Shown: piece after piece, positions 17,587-26,417 of the stretch
How positions within the stretch are numbered: the stretch's first letter is position 1
Layout of the letters: each line of letters starts with the position of its first letter
NCBI GenBank assembly: GCA_963784425.1
Contig: CAWARM010000019.1
Location: 1 to 64,000 of the forward strand
Direction of reading: 5' to 3'
Length of the DNA: 64,000 bases
Origin: SHZL01 sp963784425
Lineage (GTDB): Bacteria; Pseudomonadota; Gammaproteobacteria; Xanthomonadales; SZUA-36
Position numbers and translations under genes: made by a program
Notes under the pieces: generated by a model
The model's input: the letters and a program-made list of their open reading frames with translations, nothing else
The model's database searches: none
What the model was told of the DNA's origin: nothing

Positions 17587-19665
17587 ATGCGCGTATGCTG
17601 GATTTCTACCACACTGCAATTGGCTACACTGATGTTTACTGCGGCTGCGTTTTCAACTGTCCTGGCGGCCGCCCCGGTGGACGAAAACAGGATTCTTGCG
17701 GAAACTCCGGCGGGAGAGAACTGGTTTCTGGCAGGCGGCAATTTTCGCGGCGAGCACTTCAGCCCGCTCCAGCAGTTGAATGATCAGAATGTTGCCGGCC
17801 TGGGCCTGGACTGGTGGGTAGACCTGCCATCACCAAACGGCATCGCGGCAACGCCGTTGGTGGTTGATGGCGTGATTTATCTTTCCGGGGCTTTTTCGCT
17901 GGTCTTTGCCATCGATGCCGCCACGGGTCAAATCCTCTGGACCTTTGATCCCAAGCCAGAGATCAATGCATCCAACAACTGGACCGGAAGGGTCAACCGC
18001 GGCGTGGCAGCCTGGGGAGACAAGATCCTGGTCACGGTTTCGGATTGTCGCCTGATCGGTTTGGATCGCGCCACCGGCAAAGAGCAGTGGTCGCAACTGA
18101 CCTGCGACCCGGAGTTTGGTTACAGCATCACCGATGCACCCCACGTGGGCGGTGGCAAAGTATTTGTCGGTAACGCCGGCTCGGAAAAAGGCGACCGCAA
18201 CCGCGGCTACGTCAGTGCCTACGATGTCGCCACGGGCAAATTCCTGTGGCGTTTTTACATTGTGCCCAGCCACATCGCTGCGGAGAACACGTCGCCCGCA
18301 ATGAAGATGGCGTTTGCAACCTGGAGCGGCGATGCCCTCGAGAAATTTGGCGGCGGCGGCAGCAACTGGAACGAGATGACCTATGACCCGGAATCCGGCT
18401 TGCTGTATTTCGGCACTGCCGGCGCCCTGCCCTACGTGTATGAAAAGCGCAGTCCCGGCGGCGGGGACAACCTGTTTACCTCATCGGTCGTGGCGGTTAA
18501 TGCCGAGACCGGCGAATACGTGTGGCATTACCAGACCGTGCCCCAGGACAGCTGGGAATACAACGCGACGATGAACATCGTGCTTGCGGATATACCCGTC
18601 AATGGCAAAACCACCAAGGCGCTGATGATTGCGCCCAAGAACGGGTTTTTCTATGTTCTGGACCGCACGAGCGGGAAGTTGTTGTCCGCCAACAACTACG
18701 TGAAAGTGAACTGGGCGACGCACATTGACCTGGAAACGGGGCGGCCCGTGCTCAACCCCGAGGCCATGTACTGGAAAGCGCCGCCGGGAACCCGTGTCAA
18801 CATCTGGCCCAATGAATGGGGTTCACACAGCACCCAGCCCATGGCCTATAACCCGGGCACCGGGCTGGTCTACATACCCGCGGTCAACGTGCCGGATGTC
18901 GTGACCTGGAATGGCCCCGAAGATTTTACTGATACCCTGGAAATGTTCGACGAAGTCGATGGAAAACCGCATGTTCCCGGTATGCTGATCGCCTGGGATC
19001 CTCTGACGCAAAGCGCGAAGTGGTCGGTTGAGCATGATGTGGCGTTCAATGGCGGCGTGCTCACCACTGCCGGCAACCTGGTATTCCAGGGTGATGCCAA
19101 TGGCTCGTTCAGCGCCTACAACGCTGCAGACGGCAAGAGGTTGTGGAGTGTTGCCACCGGTTCGGCCATTGGTGCAGCACCGGTCAGCTATACCCTGGGC
19201 GGAGAGCAACGTGTGCTCATTCCCATCGGTGCCGGCAATGCCATGCAGTTCAGTTACCCCACCTTCCATGCGGGCATGAAGACCAGTGGCAAGACCCGCC
19301 TCATGGCCTTTTCGCTGCAGGGAAAACTTCCCATGCCTGAAAACATCTGGGTGCCGCCGCCTCTTCCTGAGTTGCCCACGCAGAGCGCATCGGCTGAAAC
19401 AATTGAACAAGGCCGTGCACTGTTCGAAAAATCCTATTGCGCCGGCTGTCACGGCAAGAATGCGGTTGCACGGCGGGGCGGAACGGTACCGGACTTGCGC
19501 TACGCGACTAAGGAAACCTACCTGCAATGGGACGGCATCGTCATCGGCGGAGCGCGTTCCGCCAAGGGTATGCCTGGCTTCGAGAAGATGACTGCGGAGC
19601 AGGCAGCAGCCCTGCGTGCCTGGGTGCTTTCAAAAGCCTGGGAACTGAAAACCGAAGGGCAGTAA
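17587..19665 (+). CDS. PQQ-dependent alcohol dehydrogenase-like quinohaemoprotein, divergent active site
   Basis: Periplasmic eight-bladed quinoprotein with a C-terminal cytochrome c domain, expected to oxidise an alcohol and pass electrons via haem c. I start at the ATG at 17587 (692 residues), which opens with a signal peptide; the longer frame from 17389 has no support. Propeller repeats such as LFAIDAATG-like FAIDAATGQILW and LIGLDRATGKEQW recur. The haem site CAGCH is near residue 618 with a likely Met ligand in KGMPGF. Odd points: the vicinal Cys-Cys normally before VNRG is replaced (NNWTGRVNRG), the usual GTGNG motif reads GTAGA, and the WD(Y/F) motif with the catalytic Asp reads WEY. 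Substrate unknown; no PQQ biosynthesis genes are in the window. Confidence 0.78.
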   Translation: MRVCWISTTLQLATLMFTAAAFSTVLAAAPVDENRILAETPAGENWFLAGGNFRGEHFSPLQQLNDQNVAGLGLDWWVDLPSPNGIAATPLVVDGVIYLSGAFSLVFAIDAATGQILWTFDPKPEINASNNWTGRVNRGVAAWGDKILVTVSDCRLIGLDRATGKEQWSQLTCDPEFGYSITDAPHVGGGKVFVGNAGSEKGDRNRGYVSAYDVATGKFLWRFYIVPSHIAAENTSPAMKMAFATWSGDALEKFGGGGSNWNEMTYDPESGLLYFGTAGALPYVYEKRSPGGGDNLFTSSVVAVNAETGEYVWHYQTVPQDSWEYNATMNIVLADIPVNGKTTKALMIAPKNGFFYVLDRTSGKLLSANNYVKVNWATHIDLETGRPVLNPEAMYWKAPPGTRVNIWPNEWGSHSTQPMAYNPGTGLVYIPAVNVPDVVTWNGPEDFTDTLEMFDEVDGKPHVPGMLIAWDPLTQSAKWSVEHDVAFNGGVLTTAGNLVFQGDANGSFSAYNAADGKRLWSVATGSAIGAAPVSYTLGGEQRVLIPIGAGNAMQFSYPTFHAGMKTSGKTRLMAFSLQGKLPMPENIWVPPPLPELPTQSASAETIEQGRALFEKSYCAGCHGKNAVARRGGTVPDLRYATKETYLQWDGIVIGGARSAKGMPGFEKMTAEQAAALRAWVLSKAWELKTEGQ

Positions 19666-19669
19666 TGGT

Positions 19670-19716
19670 ATGAGCCGCGGTTCTGCCCTCTGATCAGCGA
19701 TACAGCGGCGGCTCAT
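19670..19716. terminator. 9-bp inverted repeat between convergent genes
   Basis: ATGAGCCGC (19670-19678) pairs with GCGGCTCAT (19708-19716) across a 29-nt spacer, in the 72-bp gap between the dehydrogenase and the ATP-grasp-M32 gene, which converge here. No T tract on either side, so it may be only a transcript-end structure. Confidence 0.3.
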
Positions 19717-19737
19717 CGTCCGAGCAGGTACCCTCTT

Positions 19738-22698
19738 CTATAGGCTAAACCGCTCGCTGATCGCGCGAAAGAACGGTTCCGCGTCAAGCTCCCGCCCGGT
19801 GGCCCCGGTCAGGATTTCCTCCGCGCTCAATCGACAGCCGTGCACATGAACATTCTCCCTGAGCCAGGCAGTCAGGGTCTGCAGTTCGCCCCGTTCGAGC
19901 GCAGCGTTCAGATCGTGGCGTGCCGTGAAACTCTCCATGAATTGCGCAGCGTAAAGATTGCCGATGAGATAGGTAGGGAAATAGCCGAACATTCCGAGCG
20001 CCCAGTGCACGTCCTGCAGGCAACCTTCACGTGCAGTCTTTGGTCGAATGCCGAGCAGCCTCTCGGAGAGCTCGTTCCACGCGCCGGGAAGATCGGCAAT
20101 TGAAAGGTCTCCCGAGAGCAAGGCCAGCTCAAGCTGGTAGCGCAGCAGGATGTGCAGATTGTAGGTAACCTCGTCAGCCTCGACACGCTTAAAGCCCCTG
20201 CGCACCACGTTGATGCTTTTCAGCATCTTCTCGGGGTGCCAGCCGGCAAATGTTCCGGGGAAGTATTTTTGCACTTTCGGCAAGTACCGGGTCCAGAAGG
20301 AAAGGCGCCGGCCGACGTGGTTTTCCCATAGACGTGACTGCGATTCGTGAATGCCCATGCCGGGTGCCTCTGCCAGCAGAGTGCCATGCAGTTCCTTGCC
20401 AAAACCCTGATCGTACAGCCCATGTCCACCTTCGTGCAGTGTGGCGAAAAAAGCCGGCAGGGGGTTTTGCGGATCAATGCGAATGGTTACGCGCACGTCA
20501 CTCACGCCAGCCATCAGAGTGAACGGATGGGTGGAGAGATCAATGCGGCCGCGCTGGAAGTCGAACCCCATATCGATCAGGAGTTGTCGGCAAAACGCGA
20601 CCTGTTCGGTCTCTGGATAGCGTACCTGCGGCAAAGGTGCTGCGTTCCTGGTTGCTTCGCTCAGTTCGGCTACCAGGGGCTGCAGGCGGGCAGAAACCGT
20701 GTCGAGCACGGGCTCGAGGCGGTCGCGTGTCATGCCGGGTTCGAACTCATCGAGCAGCGGGTCGTACAGATTACTGGAGCGGGCGAGCGCCTGTGCACGT
20801 TCGCGAACCAATGAGAGTACTTCCTTGAAAGCTGCCGCAAAACGCGGAAAATCGTCCTCCTTGAAGGCCGTTTCCCAGGCGGCAAGGCAACGCGAGCGCG
20901 CCTCCGCATAATGCCGCACGAGTTCGTCCGGCAGCGCGAGCGCAATGCGCCGCAAGCGGCGCAATCGTTGCAGCTCGGCCTGGGTCAGCGCATCGCCGCT
21001 GACATCAAGGGCCACGCGCTCAATGAGATCCCCGAACTCATCCGCGCCGAGCAGACGATGCCGCAGGCCCTCGAGGGTAGCGAGTTGAGCTCCGCGCTCA
21101 GGCCGTCCACGCTCGGGCAGGCAGGTTTCTTCGTCCCAGCTGAGCAAAGAGATAGCCCCATCGAGATAGCGCAGATCGTCTGTCGATTTACGCAAACGCG
21201 TGACCGCATTGCCATCCGGATTGGCAGCGCGGGTCGGAGCACGAAGCTCCGGCGGCGGATGCCCGATCAGCAGCGCAACCAGGCCGCCGCGTTGCGCGAC
21301 GTTCACGACCTGTTTTTGCGAGGCACGGCACAGAGTACCGATGCCTTGTTCGGTTGCCGCAAAGCCGTACACGGTGAAGAAGGGTTCGTCACTGATCGAG
21401 CCATCGGTGCCAACTGTCGGGAACTCGTGCACGGGCAAATTGGTAGCTGATTGCACCACCCAGCAGCCATGTGGGTCGTCTGCTGATTTAAGCGCGTCCT
21501 CGATGAGTTGGTCCCAGGCGCCTTGCGCAATCGCCGCACCGATATGAATGCCGGAGCCGCCATAGCCACGATTCGGTTTCATCACCAGTTGCTCACGGTG
21601 CCGGTGTATGAACTCCGGCAGGTCACCATCGCCGTGCGGCAATGAAGTGCGGCGTCCGGAAACAATGCGCGTCCACAATATGTGGCGACGAAAGAGGCGC
21701 AACTCCTCAGCGCTGAAGTGGCGTCCGGCGACAGCCTCGTCGGTAAAGACCTCAAACCCGCTCTTGTGATCGAAGTCACCACCAAAAGAGGACACCATGC
21801 GGTTTTCCTTGAACAGCAAACGCATGGCGTCCAGCCTGCGCCCTTCCGCGCGCTCCAATGCCAGCAGATCGCGGACCTCGTAGTCGCGGTAGGCGACGTC
21901 GATACACAGGTCCTGGAAGTACACCTCGCCGGCATTCACTTCAAGCTCGCGCGGGTCGGCGTGCACCATGGTTGCGCCGTGGCGCGTGCGACAGAAATCA
22001 CGGATGGAGGACTGCTCAGCCGGACCCTCGCCCGCGTACTTCGGCTCAATCAGGCACAGATTGCGGCCCTTGCGGCCAATGGCGTGCGCGTGGTCCAGCA
22101 GCACCTGCAGGAACAGATCGCGCTGGTCGCGCGGCAGTTCAATGCGTAAATCCGGGTCGTGGGCGCACAGCGTGGGCACGATATCACGCATTACCAGCGC
22201 CTCGACCACGGGCGCGAGGTGCACGCCGCCAACGCCTGAGAGATTCGGTTCGATAAACCGTAATGAGTCCTGCCAGCGCGCGCCGGTGAAATCGCACACG
22301 GCATCCAGGCGCCCATATACAGGATTTAACCGGCTGTGAACCGGCCCCCACACCTCGCGTAGCCATTCCTCCTCATCCGCACCGATGGGCAGGCACGCAC
22401 GCACAGCCGGGTCCGACAGGTAGAGGTCGGGCAAACGCCGCAGCGCATCGGTGATGCGACTGCACACATGATGCAGGTATGCAACCTGCTCCGGCATCAC
22501 CAGCAACGGTCGCAACATCACGCGCACCGCCTCGGTAACGCCATCGCGTTCGTAGATGACGTCATTGGCCCAGCTGTCGGCGAGCAAGGTCTGTTCCAGC
22601 CGGGCAAATGCGTCGGCGGAGATATGGGAGGCCGCGCGACGAACGCGGGAGTCAAGCGTCCTGGCGCTTAAGCCCAGTTCTTCGGTCGGGGAGAGCAT
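19738..22698 (-). CDS. Fusion protein: circularly permuted ATP-grasp ligase domain + M32 carboxypeptidase
   Basis: 986 residues in one uninterrupted frame. Residues ~30-490 resemble the glutathionylspermidine-synthase-like/DUF407 circularly permuted ATP-grasp group (SLRFIEPNLSG near 145-155, CLIEPKYAGEGP near 215, VMKPNRGYGGSGIHIG at 372-387). Residues ~500-986 are a full-length M32 (Taq-type) metallocarboxypeptidase: SWDEETCLP near 520, HPF at 724, DVRVT near 735, the zinc motif HEGGH at 755-759, the third-ligand motif HESQSRLWEN (Glu785) and NLHILLRYQLE near 850. M32 enzymes are normally single-domain proteins of about 500 residues. The fusion suggests ligation and trimming of a peptide or amide by one polypeptide, which is inference. 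No signal peptide; cytoplasmic. An assembly or stop-codon-loss fusion cannot be excluded. Confidence 0.82.
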   Translation of the reverse strand: MLSPTEELGLSARTLDSRVRRAASHISADAFARLEQTLLADSWANDVIYERDGVTEAVRVMLRPLLVMPEQVAYLHHVCSRITDALRRLPDLYLSDPAVRACLPIGADEEEWLREVWGPVHSRLNPVYGRLDAVCDFTGARWQDSLRFIEPNLSGVGGVHLAPVVEALVMRDIVPTLCAHDPDLRIELPRDQRDLFLQVLLDHAHAIGRKGRNLCLIEPKYAGEGPAEQSSIRDFCRTRHGATMVHADPRELEVNAGEVYFQDLCIDVAYRDYEVRDLLALERAEGRRLDAMRLLFKENRMVSSFGGDFDHKSGFEVFTDEAVAGRHFSAEELRLFRRHILWTRIVSGRRTSLPHGDGDLPEFIHRHREQLVMKPNRGYGGSGIHIGAAIAQGAWDQLIEDALKSADDPHGCWVVQSATNLPVHEFPTVGTDGSISDEPFFTVYGFAATEQGIGTLCRASQKQVVNVAQRGGLVALLIGHPPPELRAPTRAANPDGNAVTRLRKSTDDLRYLDGAISLLSWDEETCLPERGRPERGAQLATLEGLRHRLLGADEFGDLIERVALDVSGDALTQAELQRLRRLRRIALALPDELVRHYAEARSRCLAAWETAFKEDDFPRFAAAFKEVLSLVRERAQALARSSNLYDPLLDEFEPGMTRDRLEPVLDTVSARLQPLVAELSEATRNAAPLPQVRYPETEQVAFCRQLLIDMGFDFQRGRIDLSTHPFTLMAGVSDVRVTIRIDPQNPLPAFFATLHEGGHGLYDQGFGKELHGTLLAEAPGMGIHESQSRLWENHVGRRLSFWTRYLPKVQKYFPGTFAGWHPEKMLKSINVVRRGFKRVEADEVTYNLHILLRYQLELALLSGDLSIADLPGAWNELSERLLGIRPKTAREGCLQDVHWALGMFGYFPTYLIGNLYAAQFMESFTARHDLNAALERGELQTLTAWLRENVHVHGCRLSAEEILTGATGRELDAEPFFRAISERFSL

Positions 22699-22848
22699 AA
22701 ACCGGAAAGATTCCTGCTTACCGGACTTTCAGACCGGCAGCGCGGCGACAGGCGCGTGTTTTTCTCATGACAATGAACCGTGTGACAGGCATTGACTGCT
22801 ATTCTCCCATGAAAGCGGCCGGCGGAGGCACTCATTTGGCAGGGTCTT

Positions 22849-23009
22849 GTGGCCTGTAACAGCCAAAGCGGTAGTGACCTGGGTGATGGATCGCGCGCCG
22901 AGGCAAGGCGCGAGGAGGAGGCATAGTCACCACTATGGCGACGACGAGCAACGCCGCATCGGTGCGCGAGGCGCGCCCAGGCGCTATCGATTTGGCTGTT
23001 ACAGGCCAC
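22849..23009. repeat. 161-bp palindromic intergenic element, copy 2
   Basis: Perfect 19-bp terminal inverted repeats (GTGGCCTGTAACAGCCAAA at 22849-22867, complement at 22991-23009). A central palindrome CATAGT/ACTATG with a 4-nt spacer is near 22923-22938. It fills most of the 22699-23008 gap. Its right edge supplies the TAG stop codon of the acyltransferase gene. Same family as 8046-8201 by end sequence, length and central palindrome. Confidence 0.78.
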
Positions 23010-23884
23010 TACGGATACATCGGCGGCACACCCTCCGGGCGGGCACGGAAGCGCTTGTAACTCCACAAATACTGGGCCGGATCAATGGCAATGCACTGCT
23101 CGACACCGCGGTTGACTTCAGCGAGGGCAATGTCCATGTCGTCAGAATGGATGCCGGCGCCGGCCGGAAAAACGTGCATGCGATAGCGTCCGCCTTCGAG
23201 CCGCTCACACACCGCGAAAAAAACCTCGCACCCGGTTTTGTGGATCAGCCTCGGCGCCATGACTCCTGTCAGTGCCGGGACACCAAAGAACGGCGCGAAC
23301 CGCCCCTGCCCGGAACCGGGCTGCTGATCCGGCAAGATGCCTGCGCCCTTACCTGCCAGCACATGGGCATACAGTTTACGCAAACCACTCGCAGTGGCTG
23401 GCAGCATATTGGCTCCACCGCGGCGGCGCTGCTGCAACAGCGCTTTTTCCAGCCCGGGATGCGCGGGGGGTTTATACAGGATGACAATGTCCGGAAATTT
23501 CTGCAGGAACATTCCCAGGTATTCCCAGGCGCCAAAATGCGGCGCGAGCACCACCACGCCCTTGCCATGGGTCAGTGACTCCTCGAACAGTTTTACCCCC
23601 ACAGCGCCGTCGCACATGGCTTGTAGCCGATCCAGCGGCCAATACCAGTTGCGCCCGGTTTCAAAGATAGAACACACGTAATGCACAAAACTTTGCCGCA
23701 CCAGTGCGTCGATTTTGGCATCGTCAAGCCTGGGATAGCAGGCCCTGAGGTTGATCGCGGCCACGCTCCGCTTCCCAGGAGAAAGCCGCATCCATAAACC
23801 GGCGAGGCGCCGCGCCAGGCGGTACGGCGCGGGACCAGGCAACAAGGCGAGCAGCCATAAAACGCCCCGTGCCAGCCAGATCAT
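23009..23884 (-). CDS. LpxL/HtrB-family lipid A (lysophospholipid) acyltransferase
   Basis: Inner-membrane acyltransferase that adds a secondary acyl chain to lipid A or a related lipid. One N-terminal hydrophobic segment (residues 3-18) anchors it. The catalytic HX4E motif is HFGAWE at 116-121, followed by PDQQPGSGQG near 213, typical of the family; 291 residues is the normal length. The stop codon lies at the edge of the palindromic element, so the original C-terminus may have been altered by insertion. It is not next to other lipid A genes, so the acceptor (lipid A, ornithine lipid or aryl polyene) is open. Confidence 0.82.
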   Translation of the reverse strand: MIWLARGVLWLLALLPGPAPYRLARRLAGLWMRLSPGKRSVAAINLRACYPRLDDAKIDALVRQSFVHYVCSIFETGRNWYWPLDRLQAMCDGAVGVKLFEESLTHGKGVVVLAPHFGAWEYLGMFLQKFPDIVILYKPPAHPGLEKALLQQRRRGGANMLPATASGLRKLYAHVLAGKGAGILPDQQPGSGQGRFAPFFGVPALTGVMAPRLIHKTGCEVFFAVCERLEGGRYRMHVFPAGAGIHSDDMDIALAEVNRGVEQCIAIDPAQYLWSYKRFRARPEGVPPMYP

Positions 23885-24222
23885 CGGCTGCCCACCCTGT
23901 ATGACCGAGAATATTGGGGCTTGGCGGTGCGTGCTCGCGCCACGAAGCGATGGATTTCAAGGAAGGACACCAGCATCTCCGCAGGGTAACTGAAGTGAGT
24001 GAATATGTCTGCTGGCTGTAACCGATATGCCGTGCTGCAGAAAGCAATCCAACGTCGCAACCTGAGCTGTTGTAGCTGTTTGTTTGCACCTGATTATGCT
24101 GCAGCGCTTGCTTGACGCAGTGCACACCGGGCGCGAGGATATGCCCTTGCAGCCCTGCTCCTGCTTGTAGCGCTGCCCGGCGCGGCCTGGCAATACCCTA
24201 CCCACTCATTCGGGAGAAACCT
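23885..24222. other. 338-bp divergent intergenic region
   Basis: Between the minus-strand acyltransferase and the plus-strand HabA-like gene. Several short frames cross it but none has coding character, and I see no repeat, RNA gene or clear operator. It presumably carries the two divergent promoters. Confidence 0.4.
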
Positions 24223-24681
24223 ATGGCAAGTGATATCGAAAGTTTGAAAGCAAATCTCAGGCATTGGACTTTGTTGCTGGGGGTCCTGCAAATTACGGTC
24301 GGCTGCATGGTCGGGTTCATCCCGCCTCCAGCCGTGCAGTGGTTTCGCGGCATTGTGATGGCTCACATTGAGTTCACAGCAAATGGTGTCCTCATGGTTG
24401 TGCTTGGCCTGTTGGTCAGCCAGCTCTGTTTAGGTCCGGCGGCATTCAAGACATGGTTTGCAACGCTGCAAATTGGCTCCTGGACAAACGGGGCAGCGGG
24501 GCTGGCGGCCGCTTTTACCGGGTCTTCGTCGCAACTCATGTCGACGCTGAATGAAAAATTTCCGCCGCCACATGGTGTTGACAGCCAGGTGGTCACCGGC
24601 CTGTTGCAAACGTGCGGTGTCACCATCCTGATTGCACTTCTGCTCACACTCTATGGGCTGTTGCGTTCCAGGCCCAGATGA
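24223..24681 (+). CDS. Four-helix membrane protein, HabA-like (hydroxylaminobenzene mutase family)
   Basis: 152 residues from the ATG at 24223, preceded by GGGAGAAACCT. Four hydrophobic segments are visible: residues ~15-33 (LLLGVLQITVG), ~42-68 (an H-containing MAHIEFTANGVLMVVLG), ~78-98 and ~125-147. The pattern of a His-Glu-Asn segment in helix 2 and a G-rich helix 3 resembles the HabA mutase family, which rearranges hydroxylaminobenzene to aminophenol. The match is by pattern only. It overlaps the next gene by 4 bp (ATGA), so the two are translationally coupled. Confidence 0.5.
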   Translation: MASDIESLKANLRHWTLLLGVLQITVGCMVGFIPPPAVQWFRGIVMAHIEFTANGVLMVVLGLLVSQLCLGPAAFKTWFATLQIGSWTNGAAGLAAAFTGSSSQLMSTLNEKFPPPHGVDSQVVTGLLQTCGVTILIALLLTLYGLLRSRPR

Positions 24682-25550
24682 AAGTCCTCATCACCGGAGC
24701 TTCAGGCAGGGTTGGGCGAGCTATCTACATCCGGCTTTGCTCCGGGCATGAAGTACTCGGCTATGACCAGGCTCCATCGTCAACAGCGGATGTAGTCGCG
24801 CCACTTGAGGACACCGACCGGCTGCGCGGCGCACTTGAGGGCATCGACGCGGTGGTGCATACGGCCGCGCTGCATGCACCGCACGTAGGCTTTCGCAGCG
24901 AGGCTGAATTTGAACGGGTGAATGTGCACTGCACCGCTGAACTGCTGCGCCTTTCGCTGGAAGCGGGCATTCGGCGTTTCGTCTTTACCAGTACCACTGC
25001 GCTGTATGGCGCTGCTGCCACGCCACCCGGGCAGGCAGGCTGGACTACGGAAGACACGGTGCCCCAGCCACGAACGATTTACCACCGCACCAAATTGCAA
25101 GCCGAGAGTTTGCTTGAGGCTGCAGCAGGCAGGGGCGAGCTCAAGGTCACGGTGCTGCGCATGTCGCGCTGCTTCCCCGAGCTTGCGCCCCTTATGGCCA
25201 CCTACCGATTGCATCGCGGAGTAGACGCACGCGACGTAGCCGATGCCCATGCTGCCGCGCTGGAAAGCGGTGGTGGCGGATTTCGCAAGTTCATCATTTC
25301 CGGGGCAACGCCATTTGTACCCGGGGACTGCAAGGACCTGTTTGAATCCGCCCCCGGTGTCTTGCGCCGCCGCGCCCCCGGCCTCGTGGCGGAATTTGAG
25401 CGACGAAGCTGGGCACTGCCCGACCGCATTGACCGGGTCTATTCGTCACTCAGAGCCATCAGTGAGCTTGGCTGGAACCCGCAGTTCGGTTATGCCGAGG
25501 TGCTGGCAGAACTCGACCGGCGCTCCTCCGAGGTTTTGCCTTTTAGATAA
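24678..25550 (+). CDS. NAD(P)-dependent epimerase/dehydratase (extended SDR)
   Basis: 290 residues. Rossmann motif GASGRVG at residues 7-13 and a catalytic Tyr-Lys pair in YHRTK near residue 137 with an upstream Ser/Thr in FTSTTALYG mark an extended SDR of the nucleotide-sugar epimerase type. I start at the ATG at 24678, which overlaps the HabA-like stop; the longer frame would lie inside that gene. Substrate unknown. Confidence 0.8.
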   Translation: MKVLITGASGRVGRAIYIRLCSGHEVLGYDQAPSSTADVVAPLEDTDRLRGALEGIDAVVHTAALHAPHVGFRSEAEFERVNVHCTAELLRLSLEAGIRRFVFTSTTALYGAAATPPGQAGWTTEDTVPQPRTIYHRTKLQAESLLEAAAGRGELKVTVLRMSRCFPELAPLMATYRLHRGVDARDVADAHAAALESGGGGFRKFIISGATPFVPGDCKDLFESAPGVLRRRAPGLVAEFERRSWALPDRIDRVYSSLRAISELGWNPQFGYAEVLAELDRRSSEVLPFR

Positions 25551-25632
25551 CGAGGCTGCAAGAAGCGGTGACTTTAGCGCAGACGCGCGAGTAGAATCGC
25601 CTCTCCGTGCGGTTGTCTTAAGGAGGCTGGTC

Positions 25633-26097
25633 GTGCACCGTATTTGTCCACTGATGCTGCTGCTATGCGGCTTCTCGGCTGCAGCTTTTGCCCAAAGCAC
25701 TGCGCTGCAAAACGATTCCCCTTGGCCCATCTTGCCCGAAAGCCTTAACTGGGTCGGAGTACCCAATGCTCCGGCTTTGCAGACGGCGTGGGTGCTGGGG
25801 TCCGAGCAGGCCATGGGTGCCTATGTGCTGCGCGTCAGGATTGCCGCCAACGGGCGCATTCCTCCGCACGCCCATCCCGACGCACGCAACAGCACCGTGC
25901 TCGCCGGAACTCTGTACGTGGGTTTTGGCGAAATCTTTGACGAGAGCAAGGTGGTCGCCGTGCCAGTCGGCGCAGTATATGTGGCTCCGGCAAATGTTCC
26001 GCACTACATTTGGGCGAAAGACGGAAACGTTGAGTATCAGGAAACGGGTGTCGGCCCCACCGGCACTGTGATGGCGCCAAACAATAATGCTCCATAG
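25633..26097 (+). CDS. Exported cupin-domain protein
   Basis: 154 residues starting at GTG 25633, chosen because AGGAGG lies 6 bp upstream. A signal peptide (LMLLLCGFSAAAFAQ) precedes a single cupin: the first motif RIPPHAHPDARNSTVLAGTL has the expected HxH and Glu-like metal positions, and the second motif ends in VPHYIWAKDG. Small periplasmic cupins of this type have no defined role. Confidence 0.72.
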   Translation: MHRICPLMLLLCGFSAAAFAQSTALQNDSPWPILPESLNWVGVPNAPALQTAWVLGSEQAMGAYVLRVRIAANGRIPPHAHPDARNSTVLAGTLYVGFGEIFDESKVVAVPVGAVYVAPANVPHYIWAKDGNVEYQETGVGPTGTVMAPNNNAP

Positions 26098-26114
26098 ACT
26101 GGAAGTATTTGTCC

Positions 26115-26402
26115 GTGGATAGTTTTCGCTGGATAGCGGTTGCCTTGTCCATGACCCTGGGCCTTGGGATTACGCGACTGCTTGCATCCTTTGTCGCGGT
26201 ATTCCGTTCAAGGAGACATTCCAGGCTGGACTGGGATATAACCCCCGGAACTCACGGCACATCTACTCTGTTGCCGCTGATTCTTCTTCCCCTGATATTT
26301 TTGTTGTGTCGCTCGCGTCGTGCCCAGGTAGTTGTAACCATTGCCTACCTCGTGTTGGGATTGTGGTCGTCATGGTCGATGTCACCGGCGTATTACACAT
26401 AG
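26115..26402 (+). CDS. Small membrane protein, probably internally deleted
   Basis: 95 residues from GTG 26115 (GGAAG 9 bp upstream; a TTG at 26109 is an alternative). The N-terminus DSFRWIAVALSMTLGLGITRLL and the RSRRHSRLDW loop resemble longer five- to seven-helix membrane proteins of unknown function; after DW the sequence jumps to PLILLPLIFLL, as if the central helices were missing. Two to three helices remain. May be non-functional. Confidence 0.45.
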   Translation: MDSFRWIAVALSMTLGLGITRLLASFVAVFRSRRHSRLDWDITPGTHGTSTLLPLILLPLIFLLCRSRRAQVVVTIAYLVLGLWSSWSMSPAYYT

Positions 26403-26417
26403 GCGTCTGCGGAGAAC

